Source of the DNA: a virus
DNA: 64,000 nucleotides
Direction: 5' to 3' (one strand)
Virus record (IMG/VR): IMGVR_UViG_3300028844_007948
Coordinates: 99,425-163,424 of that record
Shown: one piece after another, positions 43,885 to 51,559 of the stretch
Layout: each line of letters opens with the position of its first letter
Position numbering within the stretch: the stretch's first letter is position 1
Notes under the pieces: model-generated
What the model saw: only the letters and a program-made list of their open reading frames with translations
Database searches by the model: none
Told to the model about the DNA's origin: nothing
Program-made: the position numbers and the translations under genes

Positions 43885-45015
43885 ATTTTTTCTTTTTAAG
43901 TGTCCTATTCTAGCCCTTAAAGAGTTTATTGATATGCCCATCATTTTAGATATTTCTTTTTGAGGTGTTTTATTTTTTAGCATTTTAGCTAATTTTTGGC
44001 TATCAATTTTAATTTGATTTCTAATCTTTTTTAATAAAGGATACCAACCTTGTTTCACACAAAGAGAAACTATTTGCTTATAGTTATATTTATTTCCAAA
44101 GAAATGTTCGCATAAATCTTTTGATGTGTATTTTTTAGGATTTAAAATTAGGATTTTTCCTATTTTATCTCTGTCTTTTTTTTCTATTGAGCATCTTGGG
44201 GTATTAAAAAAATCCTCGATTGCATTATTACCCTTCGTTACTTTATCGTAAGATTCATCTTTGAGGCTAAATCCATTAAAATGAGCTCTTACTTTATTTT
44301 TTATTTCTATAAAAGATGCGGATACTGCTTGTCTTGTTATGTTCAATTTAATTGCAATTTCATCGTGAGAAAATCCAGACTCTAAATATGCAAAAACTTT
44401 TCTTTGCTCATTCGTCAGTATAGATGAATAATCTTTTATTATTTTTAATATTTTTTTTTGTTTTTCTTTTTCGTCAAAATTATATCCAGCATCTTCAACA
44501 CCCTCTTTTTCCATTATAGCCTCATAAGTACTCTTAAGACCATTTTCTTCATCATAAACGGTTCCATCAACTCTTCTCTTAATATAAGATTTATTAATTA
44601 ATGTCCCTTGGCTCCATTTTATTAGATTTCTAGCATATATAAAAGCACAATGCTTAAAACTCTTTTGATTAAAAATTTTATTATTTTTGATGTATAAAAT
44701 TAAGTTATTTCTTTTTTTTAATAAAGATAAATTAATTTCGCTTGCCAATTCTTCTGCTGACAACAAATGAGTATTATATCTATATTTTGCTATTATCCTT
44801 TCGATGTCTTCCTGAAAATCTTCCAACCATATATTATATTTTTTTATTTGCAATTTCGTAGCCTTGAACTCCTTTTTTTCTAGCCTTTTTTGTGGAATTT
44901 TATATGAGCTTTTATCTACAGCTTCTGTTTTAAAAGTTTCTTTGCTTTTTGGTTTTCCATCTACATCAAAATAATCGTATAAAGTGCCTGGAATGTATGA
45001 TTTTTCTCTTTTCAT
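43870..45015 (-). CDS. Sigma-like HTH protein (copy 2) with extra C-terminal HTH
   Basis: 381 aa. About residues 65-140 recall sigma region 2 (LLSAEELASEINLSLL...FIYARNLIKW). About 201-245 is a region-4-type HTH (LTNEQRKVFAYLESGFSHDEIAIKLNITRQAVS). The last ~90 residues hold a further HTH (TPQKEISKMMGISINSL). It aligns collinearly with the 46029-46703 protein. The ATG overlaps the TGA reached only by the -1 frame of the upstream gene. Could be an alternative sigma factor or a related DNA-binding regulator of phage timing. Confidence 0.62.
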   Translation of the reverse strand: MKREKSYIPGTLYDYFDVDGKPKSKETFKTEAVDKSSYKIPQKRLEKKEFKATKLQIKKYNIWLEDFQEDIERIIAKYRYNTHLLSAEELASEINLSLLKKRNNLILYIKNNKIFNQKSFKHCAFIYARNLIKWSQGTLINKSYIKRRVDGTVYDEENGLKSTYEAIMEKEGVEDAGYNFDEKEKQKKILKIIKDYSSILTNEQRKVFAYLESGFSHDEIAIKLNITRQAVSASFIEIKNKVRAHFNGFSLKDESYDKVTKGNNAIEDFFNTPRCSIEKKDRDKIGKILILNPKKYTSKDLCEHFFGNKYNYKQIVSLCVKQGWYPLLKKIRNQIKIDSQKLAKMLKNKTPQKEISKMMGISINSLRARIGHLKRKNLIDF

Positions 45016-45247
45016 GGGTTAAACGGGGTTTTGAAAGGACTTGGGTATTCTTTTCTCCAATCCACTTCTCCTTTAGTTTCTCTCATCATTTTTTTAAGGT
45101 GAGAATATTTAATATTTAAAATCTTAGCGGCATCAGATCTTACATTGTTAGATTTGGCTAAAGCTTCTTTTATTCTTGGCTTCCAGTATTCTAACCTTTT
45201 ATTCCTTCTGGATAGCCCTGTGTTTTTTATATTTTCGTTTTTTTTTT
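45012..45247 (-). other. A10 slippery site and -1-frame 3' extension encoding a second HTH
   Basis: Coding-strand run of ten A (plus-strand T 45238-45247). Frame 0 stops 9 bases later. A -1 slip continues for 75 codons. The extension holds a second HTH (IKEALAKSNNVRSDAAKILN) followed by EVDWRKEYPSPF, parallel to GLDWWNKEYPYEK in frame 0. It stops at a TGA (45012-45014) that overlaps the ATG of the next gene as ATGA. The joined product would be 343 aa. Alternatives are a real frameshift mutation or a homopolymer sequencing error. Confidence 0.75.
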
Positions 45248-46042
45248 AATTTGTTCTTTTGTTAGATTGAAAGGTACAAATCCATTATCCATCATTCTTT
45301 TTATTACAACTTTTTGGGTCGCAGATCTCTCTTCTTTGGAAACTCTGGGCGGCGGATGTTTTTCATAAGGGTATTCTTTATTCCACCAATCAAGCCCGTT
45401 GATTCTTTTCATCAACTTGTATAATTGGGTTCTACCCATGTTTAGGTATTCAGCTGTCTTTTTTCTATTATTGCCTGATTTTATAAACCCCTCTATTATT
45501 CTTGATTTCGTTTGTGCCATTTCTTTTTTATCCCATTCAACCCATTCTGTACCATTCCATTTCTTACCAATCCTTTTTTCTATTGGTAAATGCTTTCCTT
45601 TTCTATGTAAAGTTGAATAGCTATTTGGACCAGACTTAAATCCAATAGTTTTTAAATGATTATAATTTGTTTTATTGAATCTATTGGTGTATCCATCAGG
45701 TCTTTTTATTTCGAATTTAAATATGTGGTCATTCTCATTTGGATATGCTGCTAATTTTATTTGATCCCAATTTGCAAAAGTTAATTTTTTATTTTCTATT
45801 TTATATCCAGAGTGAAACATAAACCCTTGAATTGATTTTATTTTTATTTTATCTTCTTGTAATCTGAGCTTTAATATTTTTTTTGCATTTTTATATGAAT
45901 TTGATTTTAAAAATGTTTTAAAATCTTTTTCTGATCCATCTTCATATACCTCTGTATACGCAATATTCCAATATTGGTCGAAAGGATAATCAGTTTTCCT
46001 AAAAACCTTTTGGCAGCATGTTTTTTTCCTACCCCTTTTCAC
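45227..46042 (-). CDS. YPNEN-family protein with Fis-type HTH (copy 2)
   Basis: 271 aa in frame 0. Residues ~20-105 form the family unit: FDQYWNIAYTEV, KTFLKS, IKSIQGFMFHS, FANWDQIKLAAYPNEN. About 150-175 holds KWNGTEWVEWDKK. About 185-225 is a Fis/HTH_8-type helix-turn-helix (IKSGNNRKKTAEYLNMGRTQ). It then ends just after an A10 run. Overlaps the upstream sigma-like gene by 14 bp. The family unit recurs at 46700-47311 and 54533-55045. I do not recognise the family. The frame-shifted extension is listed separately. Confidence 0.65.
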   Translation of the reverse strand: MKRGRKKTCCQKVFRKTDYPFDQYWNIAYTEVYEDGSEKDFKTFLKSNSYKNAKKILKLRLQEDKIKIKSIQGFMFHSGYKIENKKLTFANWDQIKLAAYPNENDHIFKFEIKRPDGYTNRFNKTNYNHLKTIGFKSGPNSYSTLHRKGKHLPIEKRIGKKWNGTEWVEWDKKEMAQTKSRIIEGFIKSGNNRKKTAEYLNMGRTQLYKLMKRINGLDWWNKEYPYEKHPPPRVSKEERSATQKVVIKRMMDNGFVPFNLTKEQIKKKTKI

Positions 46043-46703
46043 TTTGAAATAATCTCTCCATAGATTTATAACCTTCTGAAATTTTCTCCCAACATTCGTC
46101 GTTTAAGAAATTATTCTTAATTCTACATTTTAATTTTTCCTCTAACCTTATGACGTTAAAACTTATCGCCTGATGAGTTACTCCCATTTCTTTAGCCATA
46201 TCTTTTTGCTTTTTTCCTTGTAGTAGCATGTCAATTAACTGAACTTCATTTTTAGTCAAATGGTCCGAGTAATTTTTAATTAATTTTAAAAAATATTTAT
46301 GTTTTTGGTTTTTGTCAAAATCGAAGTCATGATTAACCCCCTCAGTATATTCCATCATTTCAAATGAACTTTTCTCCCCCTCTCTTGTTTTGATGACACA
46401 ATCCAATCTCCTTGAATTATATTTATCCTCAACTTTTCTGCACTGATACCAGACAACAGCATTTTTTATAAAACTACAAATTTGGAACCTAAAACATTCA
46501 AAATTGAACTCATCAAACATATCGTTTCTAAAGTTTATAATCTTATCTTTTCTCTTTAAAATGTTGAAGTTTAAATCACTAGCGATTTCTTCAACACTCA
46601 TTAAGTGGTTATCTCTTCTCTTTGACCCTATTATTCTCATTATATCAGGTTGAAATTCTGATAAATATTTGTAAAACTTTTCTTCTTCTTCTTCTTTATT
46701 CAT
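46029..46703 (-). CDS. Sigma-like HTH protein (copy 1)
   Basis: 224 aa, Glu-rich start. Matches the 43870-45015 protein along its length: MSVEEIASDLNFNILKRKD (vs LSAEELASEINLSLLKKRN), FDFDKNQKHKYFLKLIKNYS (vs NFDEKEKQKKILKIIKDYS), and the HTH LTKNEVQLIDMLLQGKKQKDMAKEMGVTHQAIS. The stop and start overlap upstream as ATGA. Region-2/region-4-like arrangement suggests a sigma factor, but no canonical -10-recognition residues can be confirmed by eye. Confidence 0.62.
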   Translation of the reverse strand: MNKEEEEEKFYKYLSEFQPDIMRIIGSKRRDNHLMSVEEIASDLNFNILKRKDKIINFRNDMFDEFNFECFRFQICSFIKNAVVWYQCRKVEDKYNSRRLDCVIKTREGEKSSFEMMEYTEGVNHDFDFDKNQKHKYFLKLIKNYSDHLTKNEVQLIDMLLQGKKQKDMAKEMGVTHQAISFNVIRLEEKLKCRIKNNFLNDECWEKISEGYKSMERLFQSEKG

Positions 46704-47311
46704 ACTAAATTTTTTAATTTTTCTTGGTTTTTCTTGAATGCTTGTTCTGCTAATAGATGGTTAATTTTATACTTGAATAAGTAATTATTTTCATTAGGAA
46801 AGCTGCAGTTTCTAATATTGTACCAATCTTCTATGGACAATCTAGCTCCATCTTTTTGCAAAAAACTAGAATGAAACATGAACCCTTGAATTGATTTTAT
46901 TTGAGAACAATCAGAGTCTTCGTTGAATTTTTCTTCCAATATTCTTTTTGCGAACATTAAAGATCTCGCCTTAATCACTGAAATGTATTTAGTTTCAGAT
47001 TTATCTAAATTTACCACTTCGTAGTACATCTTCCAATATTGGTCGTAACCAAATTTTTTATTTTTAAATTTATTTTGCATATTTATTTTTTTCTTTTTGG
47101 TAAAGCATTTCCTGCATCCCTTCGTTGCCTCTGGCGTGTTTTTGCATGTTCTTAAGTGTTCTCTGGGTAATATAAAGAAATCCCCATGAGTTTTGCATTT
47201 TAATTTTACTTTTGTTTGATTGTTAATATAGACTATGTCATCATAATTGTATCTATCTCCATGAATACTTATAGCTTGTTTAATAAATTCTTCTCTAGTT
47301 TTTTTTTTCAT
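46700..47311 (-). CDS. YPNEN-family protein with N-terminal zinc-binding domain (copy 1)
   Basis: 203 aa. Residues 1-75: F..QA..IHGDRYNYDDIVYIN, LKCKTHGDFFILP, and GCRKCF. This is the HG-Y-Y / C-THG / CxxC pattern of the DUF723-like domain found in homing-endonuclease-associated proteins. Residues ~85-185 are the family unit: YDQYWKMYYEVV, IKSIQGFMFHSSF, SIEDWYNIRNCSFPNENNY. No C-terminal HTH. ATGA-coupled to the sigma-like gene downstream and to the membrane protein upstream. Confidence 0.62.
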   Translation of the reverse strand: MKKKTREEFIKQAISIHGDRYNYDDIVYINNQTKVKLKCKTHGDFFILPREHLRTCKNTPEATKGCRKCFTKKKKINMQNKFKNKKFGYDQYWKMYYEVVNLDKSETKYISVIKARSLMFAKRILEEKFNEDSDCSQIKSIQGFMFHSSFLQKDGARLSIEDWYNIRNCSFPNENNYLFKYKINHLLAEQAFKKNQEKLKNLV

Positions 47312-47544
47312 TCTTTTTTGTCAACTTTTTTATCGACTCTTTTTCTGAATAAAATATTATTCTCATATTCGCCCACAGACCTTCCAATCTTAAAAGAAAA
47401 CTTGTCTATGAATATTATTAATCCCACTATAACATATAGAAAATAATTTGTCAACTCTATATTTAATACTAAAAGATATATTAATAATCCATAAGGTAAA
47501 AATTTATTTACTAAATATTCTAACATTGCTTGATTATTACTCAT
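47308..47544 (-). CDS. Small membrane protein after the ECF sigma factor
   Basis: 78 aa from the ATG that follows GGGAGG by 8 bases (a longer reading from 47592 overlaps the sigma gene). Two hydrophobic segments (LLIYLLVLNIELTNYFLYVI, continuing to IVGLIIFI) precede a basic tail (KRVDKKVDKKE). ECF sigma genes are often followed by membrane anti-sigma factors, so an anti-sigma-like role is possible, but its size and sequence give no proof. Confidence 0.6.
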   Translation of the reverse strand: MSNNQAMLEYLVNKFLPYGLLIYLLVLNIELTNYFLYVIVGLIIFIDKFSFKIGRSVGEYENNILFRKRVDKKVDKKE

Positions 47545-48115
47545 TTTCGAACCTCCCATAAACTTCATATTGGTTAATTTTTCTTTTTGCACATTTTGTT
47601 AAGGCTTGTCTCATCCTGTGCATTGTGGATGAAACAGCTCCGATACTTCTTCCTGTTATTTTTGATATTTCTTTCATTGTTTTCTCTTCTTTATACCACA
47701 ATTTTGCTATTATAGCCATTTGTTCTGGTAATGTTTCATAGCATAAGCTTAAAGCTTTAGATTCTAAATCAAGGTCTTGTTTAGACATGTTTTTGGATTG
47801 ATCCATCATATCCTCTAAAAATTCACTATTAAATGACAATTTATTCCTTTTTGATTTTTGCAAAAATGCCATTATTTGAAATCTCGCTATTCTAAAAGCC
47901 CATGTTTTTAATCCTCCTTTTTTGGGGTCAAACTCTTTTTTCTTCTTGCAAACAATTAAATTTGTTTCTTGTAAAACGTCTAAAGCATTTGGTTTTGATA
48001 TTAAAATAGAAAAAATAAATGAAAATAAATTCTTTTGTATTCTTTCTAATTCGAAATCGAAATCAAAATTATCATCAACCTTTTTCTGTTTATTCTTTTT
48101 TAAAGCTTTTATCAT
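47537..48115 (-). CDS. ECF-type sigma-70 factor, Rhodopirellula/Verrucomicrobium-like
   Basis: 192 aa. Region 2: LFSFIFSILISKPNALDVLQ, ETNLIVCKKKKEFDP, and LKTWAFRIARFQIMAFLQKS. The phrase DVLQETN..(L/V)..K..EFDP is characteristic of sigma factors abundant in Planctomycetes and Verrucomicrobia. Region 4: ALSLCYETLPEQMAIIAKLW and ISKITGRSIGAVSSTMHRM, with Cys before the LP as in that family. It could direct host polymerase to late phage promoters and gives the best host clue in the window. Confidence 0.85.
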   Translation of the reverse strand: MIKALKKNKQKKVDDNFDFDFELERIQKNLFSFIFSILISKPNALDVLQETNLIVCKKKKEFDPKKGGLKTWAFRIARFQIMAFLQKSKRNKLSFNSEFLEDMMDQSKNMSKQDLDLESKALSLCYETLPEQMAIIAKLWYKEEKTMKEISKITGRSIGAVSSTMHRMRQALTKCAKRKINQYEVYGRFENE

Positions 48116-48347
48116 TTATGAATAGTCTATCCTCCCATTTCTGGGAGTAAGGGTTAAATTTTTCTATAGAAATGTCTTGAGCACACAACCTGCGCCTTAA
48201 AAGCATTGATTTGTGGGCTCTTAGAGCTTCGCTTGCACTTTTAGCCATAAAATAATGGTAACTATCTTGGGCAATATGATCTTGGCCAGCGTTGTATCTT
48301 ACCCTATATTCAAATAACTTGTATTCTTTATACTTTTTATTCTTCAT
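48090..48347 (-). CDS. Small basic protein, unknown
   Basis: 85 aa from the ATG that has GGAAAGGGA upstream (in-frame starts to 48398 exist but run into the acidic ORF). YRVRYNAGQDH, DSYHYFMAKSASEALRAHKS and ISIEKFNPY give a strand-strand-helix-strand outline. This loosely recalls the YPNEN unit (Y.V.Y..., ..KTFLKS, helix, I.SI), but too weakly to assign. Overlaps the ECF gene start by 26 bp. Confidence 0.55.
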   Translation of the reverse strand: MKNKKYKEYKLFEYRVRYNAGQDHIAQDSYHYFMAKSASEALRAHKSMLLRRRLCAQDISIEKFNPYSQKWEDRLFINDKSFKKE

Positions 48348-48516
48348 TCCCTTTCCAATATATATCATCAAATAAAATAAATTTAATTTCATCTTCAAAT
48401 TCTACATCAACCCCTACAGGGTCACCTTCTACGACAGGCATATCAGAATCTTTGTAAAAAAATTCTTCTTCTTCTGAAGCTTTTACTAATTGACAGGACA
48501 TTGATTCTATATTCAT
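48337..48516 (-). CDS. Small acidic protein
   Basis: 59 aa, strongly acidic (SEEEEFFYKDSD, VDVEFEDE). It links two neighbouring genes: its ATG overlaps the upstream stop as ATGA and its TAA lies within the first codons of the downstream gene. The tight coupling on both sides supports translation. No family; acidic micro-proteins in phages often bind host DNA-binding proteins, which is speculative here. Confidence 0.55.
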   Translation of the reverse strand: MNIESMSCQLVKASEEEEFFYKDSDMPVVEGDPVGVDVEFEDEIKFILFDDIYWKGNEE

Positions 48517-48773
48517 ATTTTTATTTCTAATTGTTTCTGATTGTTTTTTGATGATAACACTTTTTTTTGGATATTGTCAATGTTTTTTTTATTTTTTTTG
48601 AAATTCTTTTGTGCTATCCTCACCATGAACCTCATCAAGGAGAAAGAATAAGCTTTGCTGAAACTTATGGTTTGAGCTTCTTCTGTTTCTTTATTTTTGA
48701 TAGTTACTTGAAATTGTTTTAATTCAGAATCGTACTCAAATTCTCCAAATTTTAGTTCTTTTATTATTTTCAT
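48513..48773 (-). CDS. Small Lys-rich protein, unknown
   Basis: 86 aa. An N-terminal beta hairpin (KIIKELKFGEFEYDSELKQF) is followed by a basic helical C-terminus (RIAQKNFKKNKKNIDNIQKK). Starts immediately after the methyltransferase stop. No family recognised. Confidence 0.6.
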   Translation of the reverse strand: MKIIKELKFGEFEYDSELKQFQVTIKNKETEEAQTISFSKAYSFSLMRFMVRIAQKNFKKNKKNIDNIQKKVLSSKNNQKQLEIKI

Positions 48774-48774
48774 G

Positions 48775-49824
48775 TCAATCGTTCGGAATTGTTTTAATTA
48801 TTTCTCTTGCCATTGTTGGTGGAAAACATTCTCCTAGGACTTTTCTAATAAATCCTTCTGAATATTTATTTTTAAATTTATTTAACAAATCACATGGAAT
48901 CCCACATAAAATAGCCAACTCCATGACCGATAAAACCCTGGCATCAGAATAAGTTCCATCTAACAATAGTCTTCCAGGGTGAACATTGTTTTGGCTTGAT
49001 ATTGCCCCATTGCACATGGTTACAGTAGGTGATGGCTTATCCCAATCTATCCTCTTGTATGTTGTCATAAAGCCTTTAATCCTTCTTCCATCTTTTTTTG
49101 GATAATGAATTTTATTATTAAATGCTGTTTGCCCTGTTGGGGTATTCTTCATCCAAGTTACGTGATTGGAGTTATGTTTTTTTGCATAATGCCAAGGCAT
49201 GTTAGTTTTACCCCCAGATTCCAAGGAAGGCAAATGTCCTATTGCATCTCTTACGGTTACTAATTTTTTACTAGGAGCAGGATGTTCCCATTTCCCATCT
49301 TTAGAAATCAAACCTATAAATCTTTTTCTTGATTGCGGGGTGTTATAGTTTTCAGCGTTTAGTGCTTTGTAATTCATTAACCAAGGCTTTGAAAGCCTTG
49401 ATTCTATATATTTAATTATATTTATAACTTCACCATCTACCTTAATCCATGTGTTTGCCATCCCTGCTACATTTTCTATCAACATGTAATCAGGCTTTAT
49501 TTCATTAAATACATCCATAGCATGTACTATTAAAGAATTTCTAGGGTCGCTACCCGACCTTTTTGCATTAGCCACACTCATTCCTTGGCAGGGGGGCGTT
49601 GCTATTATCAAATTGATATTTTTACTTAACGATTTTTGGCAAATTTCTTTTTTTATATCTTTTTTTGTTACATCTCCAACTATAACATCGGTTTCTGGAT
49701 GAAGTTTTTTGTAAAACATGCACCTACTCTCTTCAATTTCATTTGCTAGGACTATATTAATCCCCGCAGGCTTTAAAAGTACTTCGCCGAACCCAACATT
49801 TGCAAAAAGAGATAATCCGTTCAT
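48775..49824 (-). CDS. DNA (cytosine-5) methyltransferase
   Basis: 349 aa SAM-dependent C5-MTase. Motif I-like LSLFANVGFGEVLLKPAG, motif IV ATPPCQGMS with catalytic C79, motif VI ENV (117-119), motif VIII QSRKR (164-168), and C-terminal motif IX/X (GRLLLDGTYSDARVLSVMEL, GECFPPTMA). All catalytic blocks are present. No cognate restriction gene lies adjacent, so it is an orphan MTase, likely protecting phage DNA from host restriction or marking it for regulation. Confidence 0.92.
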   Translation of the reverse strand: MNGLSLFANVGFGEVLLKPAGINIVLANEIEESRCMFYKKLHPETDVIVGDVTKKDIKKEICQKSLSKNINLIIATPPCQGMSVANAKRSGSDPRNSLIVHAMDVFNEIKPDYMLIENVAGMANTWIKVDGEVINIIKYIESRLSKPWLMNYKALNAENYNTPQSRKRFIGLISKDGKWEHPAPSKKLVTVRDAIGHLPSLESGGKTNMPWHYAKKHNSNHVTWMKNTPTGQTAFNNKIHYPKKDGRRIKGFMTTYKRIDWDKPSPTVTMCNGAISSQNNVHPGRLLLDGTYSDARVLSVMELAILCGIPCDLLNKFKNKYSEGFIRKVLGECFPPTMAREIIKTIPND

Positions 49825-49855
49825 TTAGCAAAATATACTTTAATTTTCAAACTTA

Positions 49856-50248
49856 TCAAGAAAAAGTTTCCCAATATTTTAGAACATTAGCTTTACTAGA
49901 ATTAACGGAAAATAGATTGAACAAGAATTTGCCCTCCCCTATGTGGTATTTTGAAACAAAAAATACATCATCAAATATTTGCTTCATGGAATTTTCAAAA
50001 ATTTTTTCATTTTTTTCCAAATATAGGATTTTCATAAACGAATCTTCGTCCATTAAATCTTCTATAAAGTCTTCCTGGAGAAGTAGTAATAAAATATCTT
50101 GACATTTCTTGACTGAGATTTTCTTCCCGTCAAAACCGCCAGACAATAAAAGTTTTAATTTAAATTTTTTAAAAAAAAATTCTATTTTTTTGTCAAAAAA
50201 GTCTCTACAATCTTTAAAGATGTAATTCTCGACTTTACTTTTTGACAT
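49856..50248 (-). CDS. Small Phe/Lys-rich unknown protein
   Basis: 130 aa from the ATG just after the previous stop. Highly helical and rich in Phe, Lys and Asp (KDCRDFFDKKIEFFFKKFK, DLMDEDSFMKILYLEK). No family recognised. A 20-residue longer reading from 50308 overlaps the upstream gene. Confidence 0.55.
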   Translation of the reverse strand: MSKSKVENYIFKDCRDFFDKKIEFFFKKFKLKLLLSGGFDGKKISVKKCQDILLLLLQEDFIEDLMDEDSFMKILYLEKNEKIFENSMKQIFDDVFFVSKYHIGEGKFLFNLFSVNSSKANVLKYWETFS

Positions 50249-50252
50249 TTGC

Positions 50253-50450
50253 TTACAGCTTTTCGTCACCCTGCTTCCATTTTGAACACCATCTGTAGCT
50301 TTGCACATTGACTACTTTTCCTTTGTCTTCCTCGGATAGATAGTTTACTGCGCTTCTGAGGTTCACTTGCAATGTGTCTATTAAAGCATAAAGATCGGCT
50401 ATTTGCTTTTCTTGATTATGTATTTGTAGTTTTAATTGTCTTTCGTTCAT
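50253..50450 (-). CDS. Small helical unknown protein
   Basis: 65 aa; the N-terminal ~45 residues look like a short coiled coil (LKLQIHNQEKQIADLYALID), the C-terminus carries YRWCSKWKQGDE. No family. Tight packing in the operon (4 bp to the next ATG) supports it. Confidence 0.55.
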   Translation of the reverse strand: MNERQLKLQIHNQEKQIADLYALIDTLQVNLRSAVNYLSEEDKGKVVNVQSYRWCSKWKQGDEKL

Positions 50451-50455
50451 TTTTT

Positions 50456-51133
50456 TTATCCAAAAGGAAATTTAATTTTGTTAAAATAAGAAATTTGATC
50501 TTCAGAAAAGAATTCCCAACCATTGATTTCGCATATTATTTTTACGACCTCAAGAAAATAGAGATAATTCGGATGGTTTGTTTGGTCTAGGCTTTTTATT
50601 TCGCTATTTCTTTTTAATATGTAGTCTCCAGTCACCCTAACTCCAAGGTCTTTATCGTGTTTATCCATTTCCCTTTTAAATCTTTTGGCTTTGTCATGAT
50701 GGTGAAATGATGGGATAGATATTAATTGAGCAGAATCTTTTGCTAACCATTTTACTCTACCAAAGTTTAAAATACTAGAGGTTTCGGGTTTAATTTTTTG
50801 AAATATTATCACATCCGATAGTTGTATCATCTTTTTTATCTTGACAGCTTCATGAATGTTGTATTTCACATCTCTTTTATTATTCTCAACTAGTCTATGT
50901 CTATTTTTTCTGTTGGCGTGAAGAAACATTTTGCTTTTAAATTCATCTTTATATAACTCTTTCATATGGTTAGAAAATCTTTCTGCTACCAAAAAGTTAC
51001 AAACTGCCTCTCTGTTTTTTGATGCCGAACTTACTTGTGGAAGCCTTCTTAGATACCATGCTATAGCTTCAGCTTGGCAATTTCCGATGACTGAAATCCT
51101 CGCATTAAATGAGCTTTTTTCTTCTTTCTCCAT
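50456..51133 (-). CDS. WcbI-like polysaccharide biosynthesis protein
   Basis: 225 aa. ISVIGNCQAEAIA with G17-N-C-Q20 is the start signature of the WcbI family, CoA-binding enzymes proposed to acetylate capsular polysaccharide. DQTNHPNYLYFLE near the end fits the late H-P segment. First gene of the minus operon. A second member is at 60063-60911. Likely modifies a host or phage glycan; activity is inferred. Confidence 0.7.
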   Translation of the reverse strand: MEKEEKSSFNARISVIGNCQAEAIAWYLRRLPQVSSASKNREAVCNFLVAERFSNHMKELYKDEFKSKMFLHANRKNRHRLVENNKRDVKYNIHEAVKIKKMIQLSDVIIFQKIKPETSSILNFGRVKWLAKDSAQLISIPSFHHHDKAKRFKREMDKHDKDLGVRVTGDYILKRNSEIKSLDQTNHPNYLYFLEVVKIICEINGWEFFSEDQISYFNKIKFPFG

Positions 51134-51202
51134 AAATATATTTTATTTTTGTTTTGATTTTTTTAAACTTTAATTTATGTTTACTTAAACAAAATCAAAA
51201 AT

Positions 51203-51490
51203 ATGTCAGATAATACACATAGCACAGAAAACGAAAGCACTTCAGAGTGGCGTAAAAGAGAGCTTGGCGCTCTTTGGAAAAAAGAGGGTAAATCCCAGAG
51301 GTTTTATTCTGGGTTTGTCAAAATGAACAAAGGTAGCCCAGAAGAAAAAGAAGTCAGATTAGTGATTTTCGTCAATAAAGTAAAATCAAACGAGCGAGCG
51401 CCAGACTTAGTTATTTATGAGTCAACAGATTCAAACTCTACGACCCAAGATAAGAATCATGACGACATCCCAGACAGCTTCATAGATTAA
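51203..51490 (+). CDS. Small protein, possible OB-fold/ssDNA-related
   Basis: 95 aa. RELGALWKKEGKSQRFYSGF, RLVIFVNK and APDLVIYES resemble a small beta-barrel seen in phage and plasmid proteins of the G.LWK...ySG....VvF.N.....PD type. The C-terminus is acidic (DKNHDDIPDSFID). Divergent from the minus operon. Function uncertain. Confidence 0.55.
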   Translation: MSDNTHSTENESTSEWRKRELGALWKKEGKSQRFYSGFVKMNKGSPEEKEVRLVIFVNKVKSNERAPDLVIYESTDSNSTTQDKNHDDIPDSFID

Positions 51491-51524
51491 TTTTTTTTAA
51501 ATTTTTTATTTTTTTTAAAAAAAC

Positions 51525-51553
51525 TTGACTAAGTTGTTTTTCTATGTCATAGT
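51525..51553 (+). promoter_or_regulatory. Sigma70-like promoter with leaderless spacing
   Basis: TTGACT (51525-51530), 17-base spacer, CATAGT (51548-51553). The -35 context AAAAAAACTTGACTAAGTT resembles 61068-61085. The expected start site falls on or next to the ATG at 51560, implying a leaderless transcript. Confidence 0.45.
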
Positions 51554-51559
51554 TATGGC

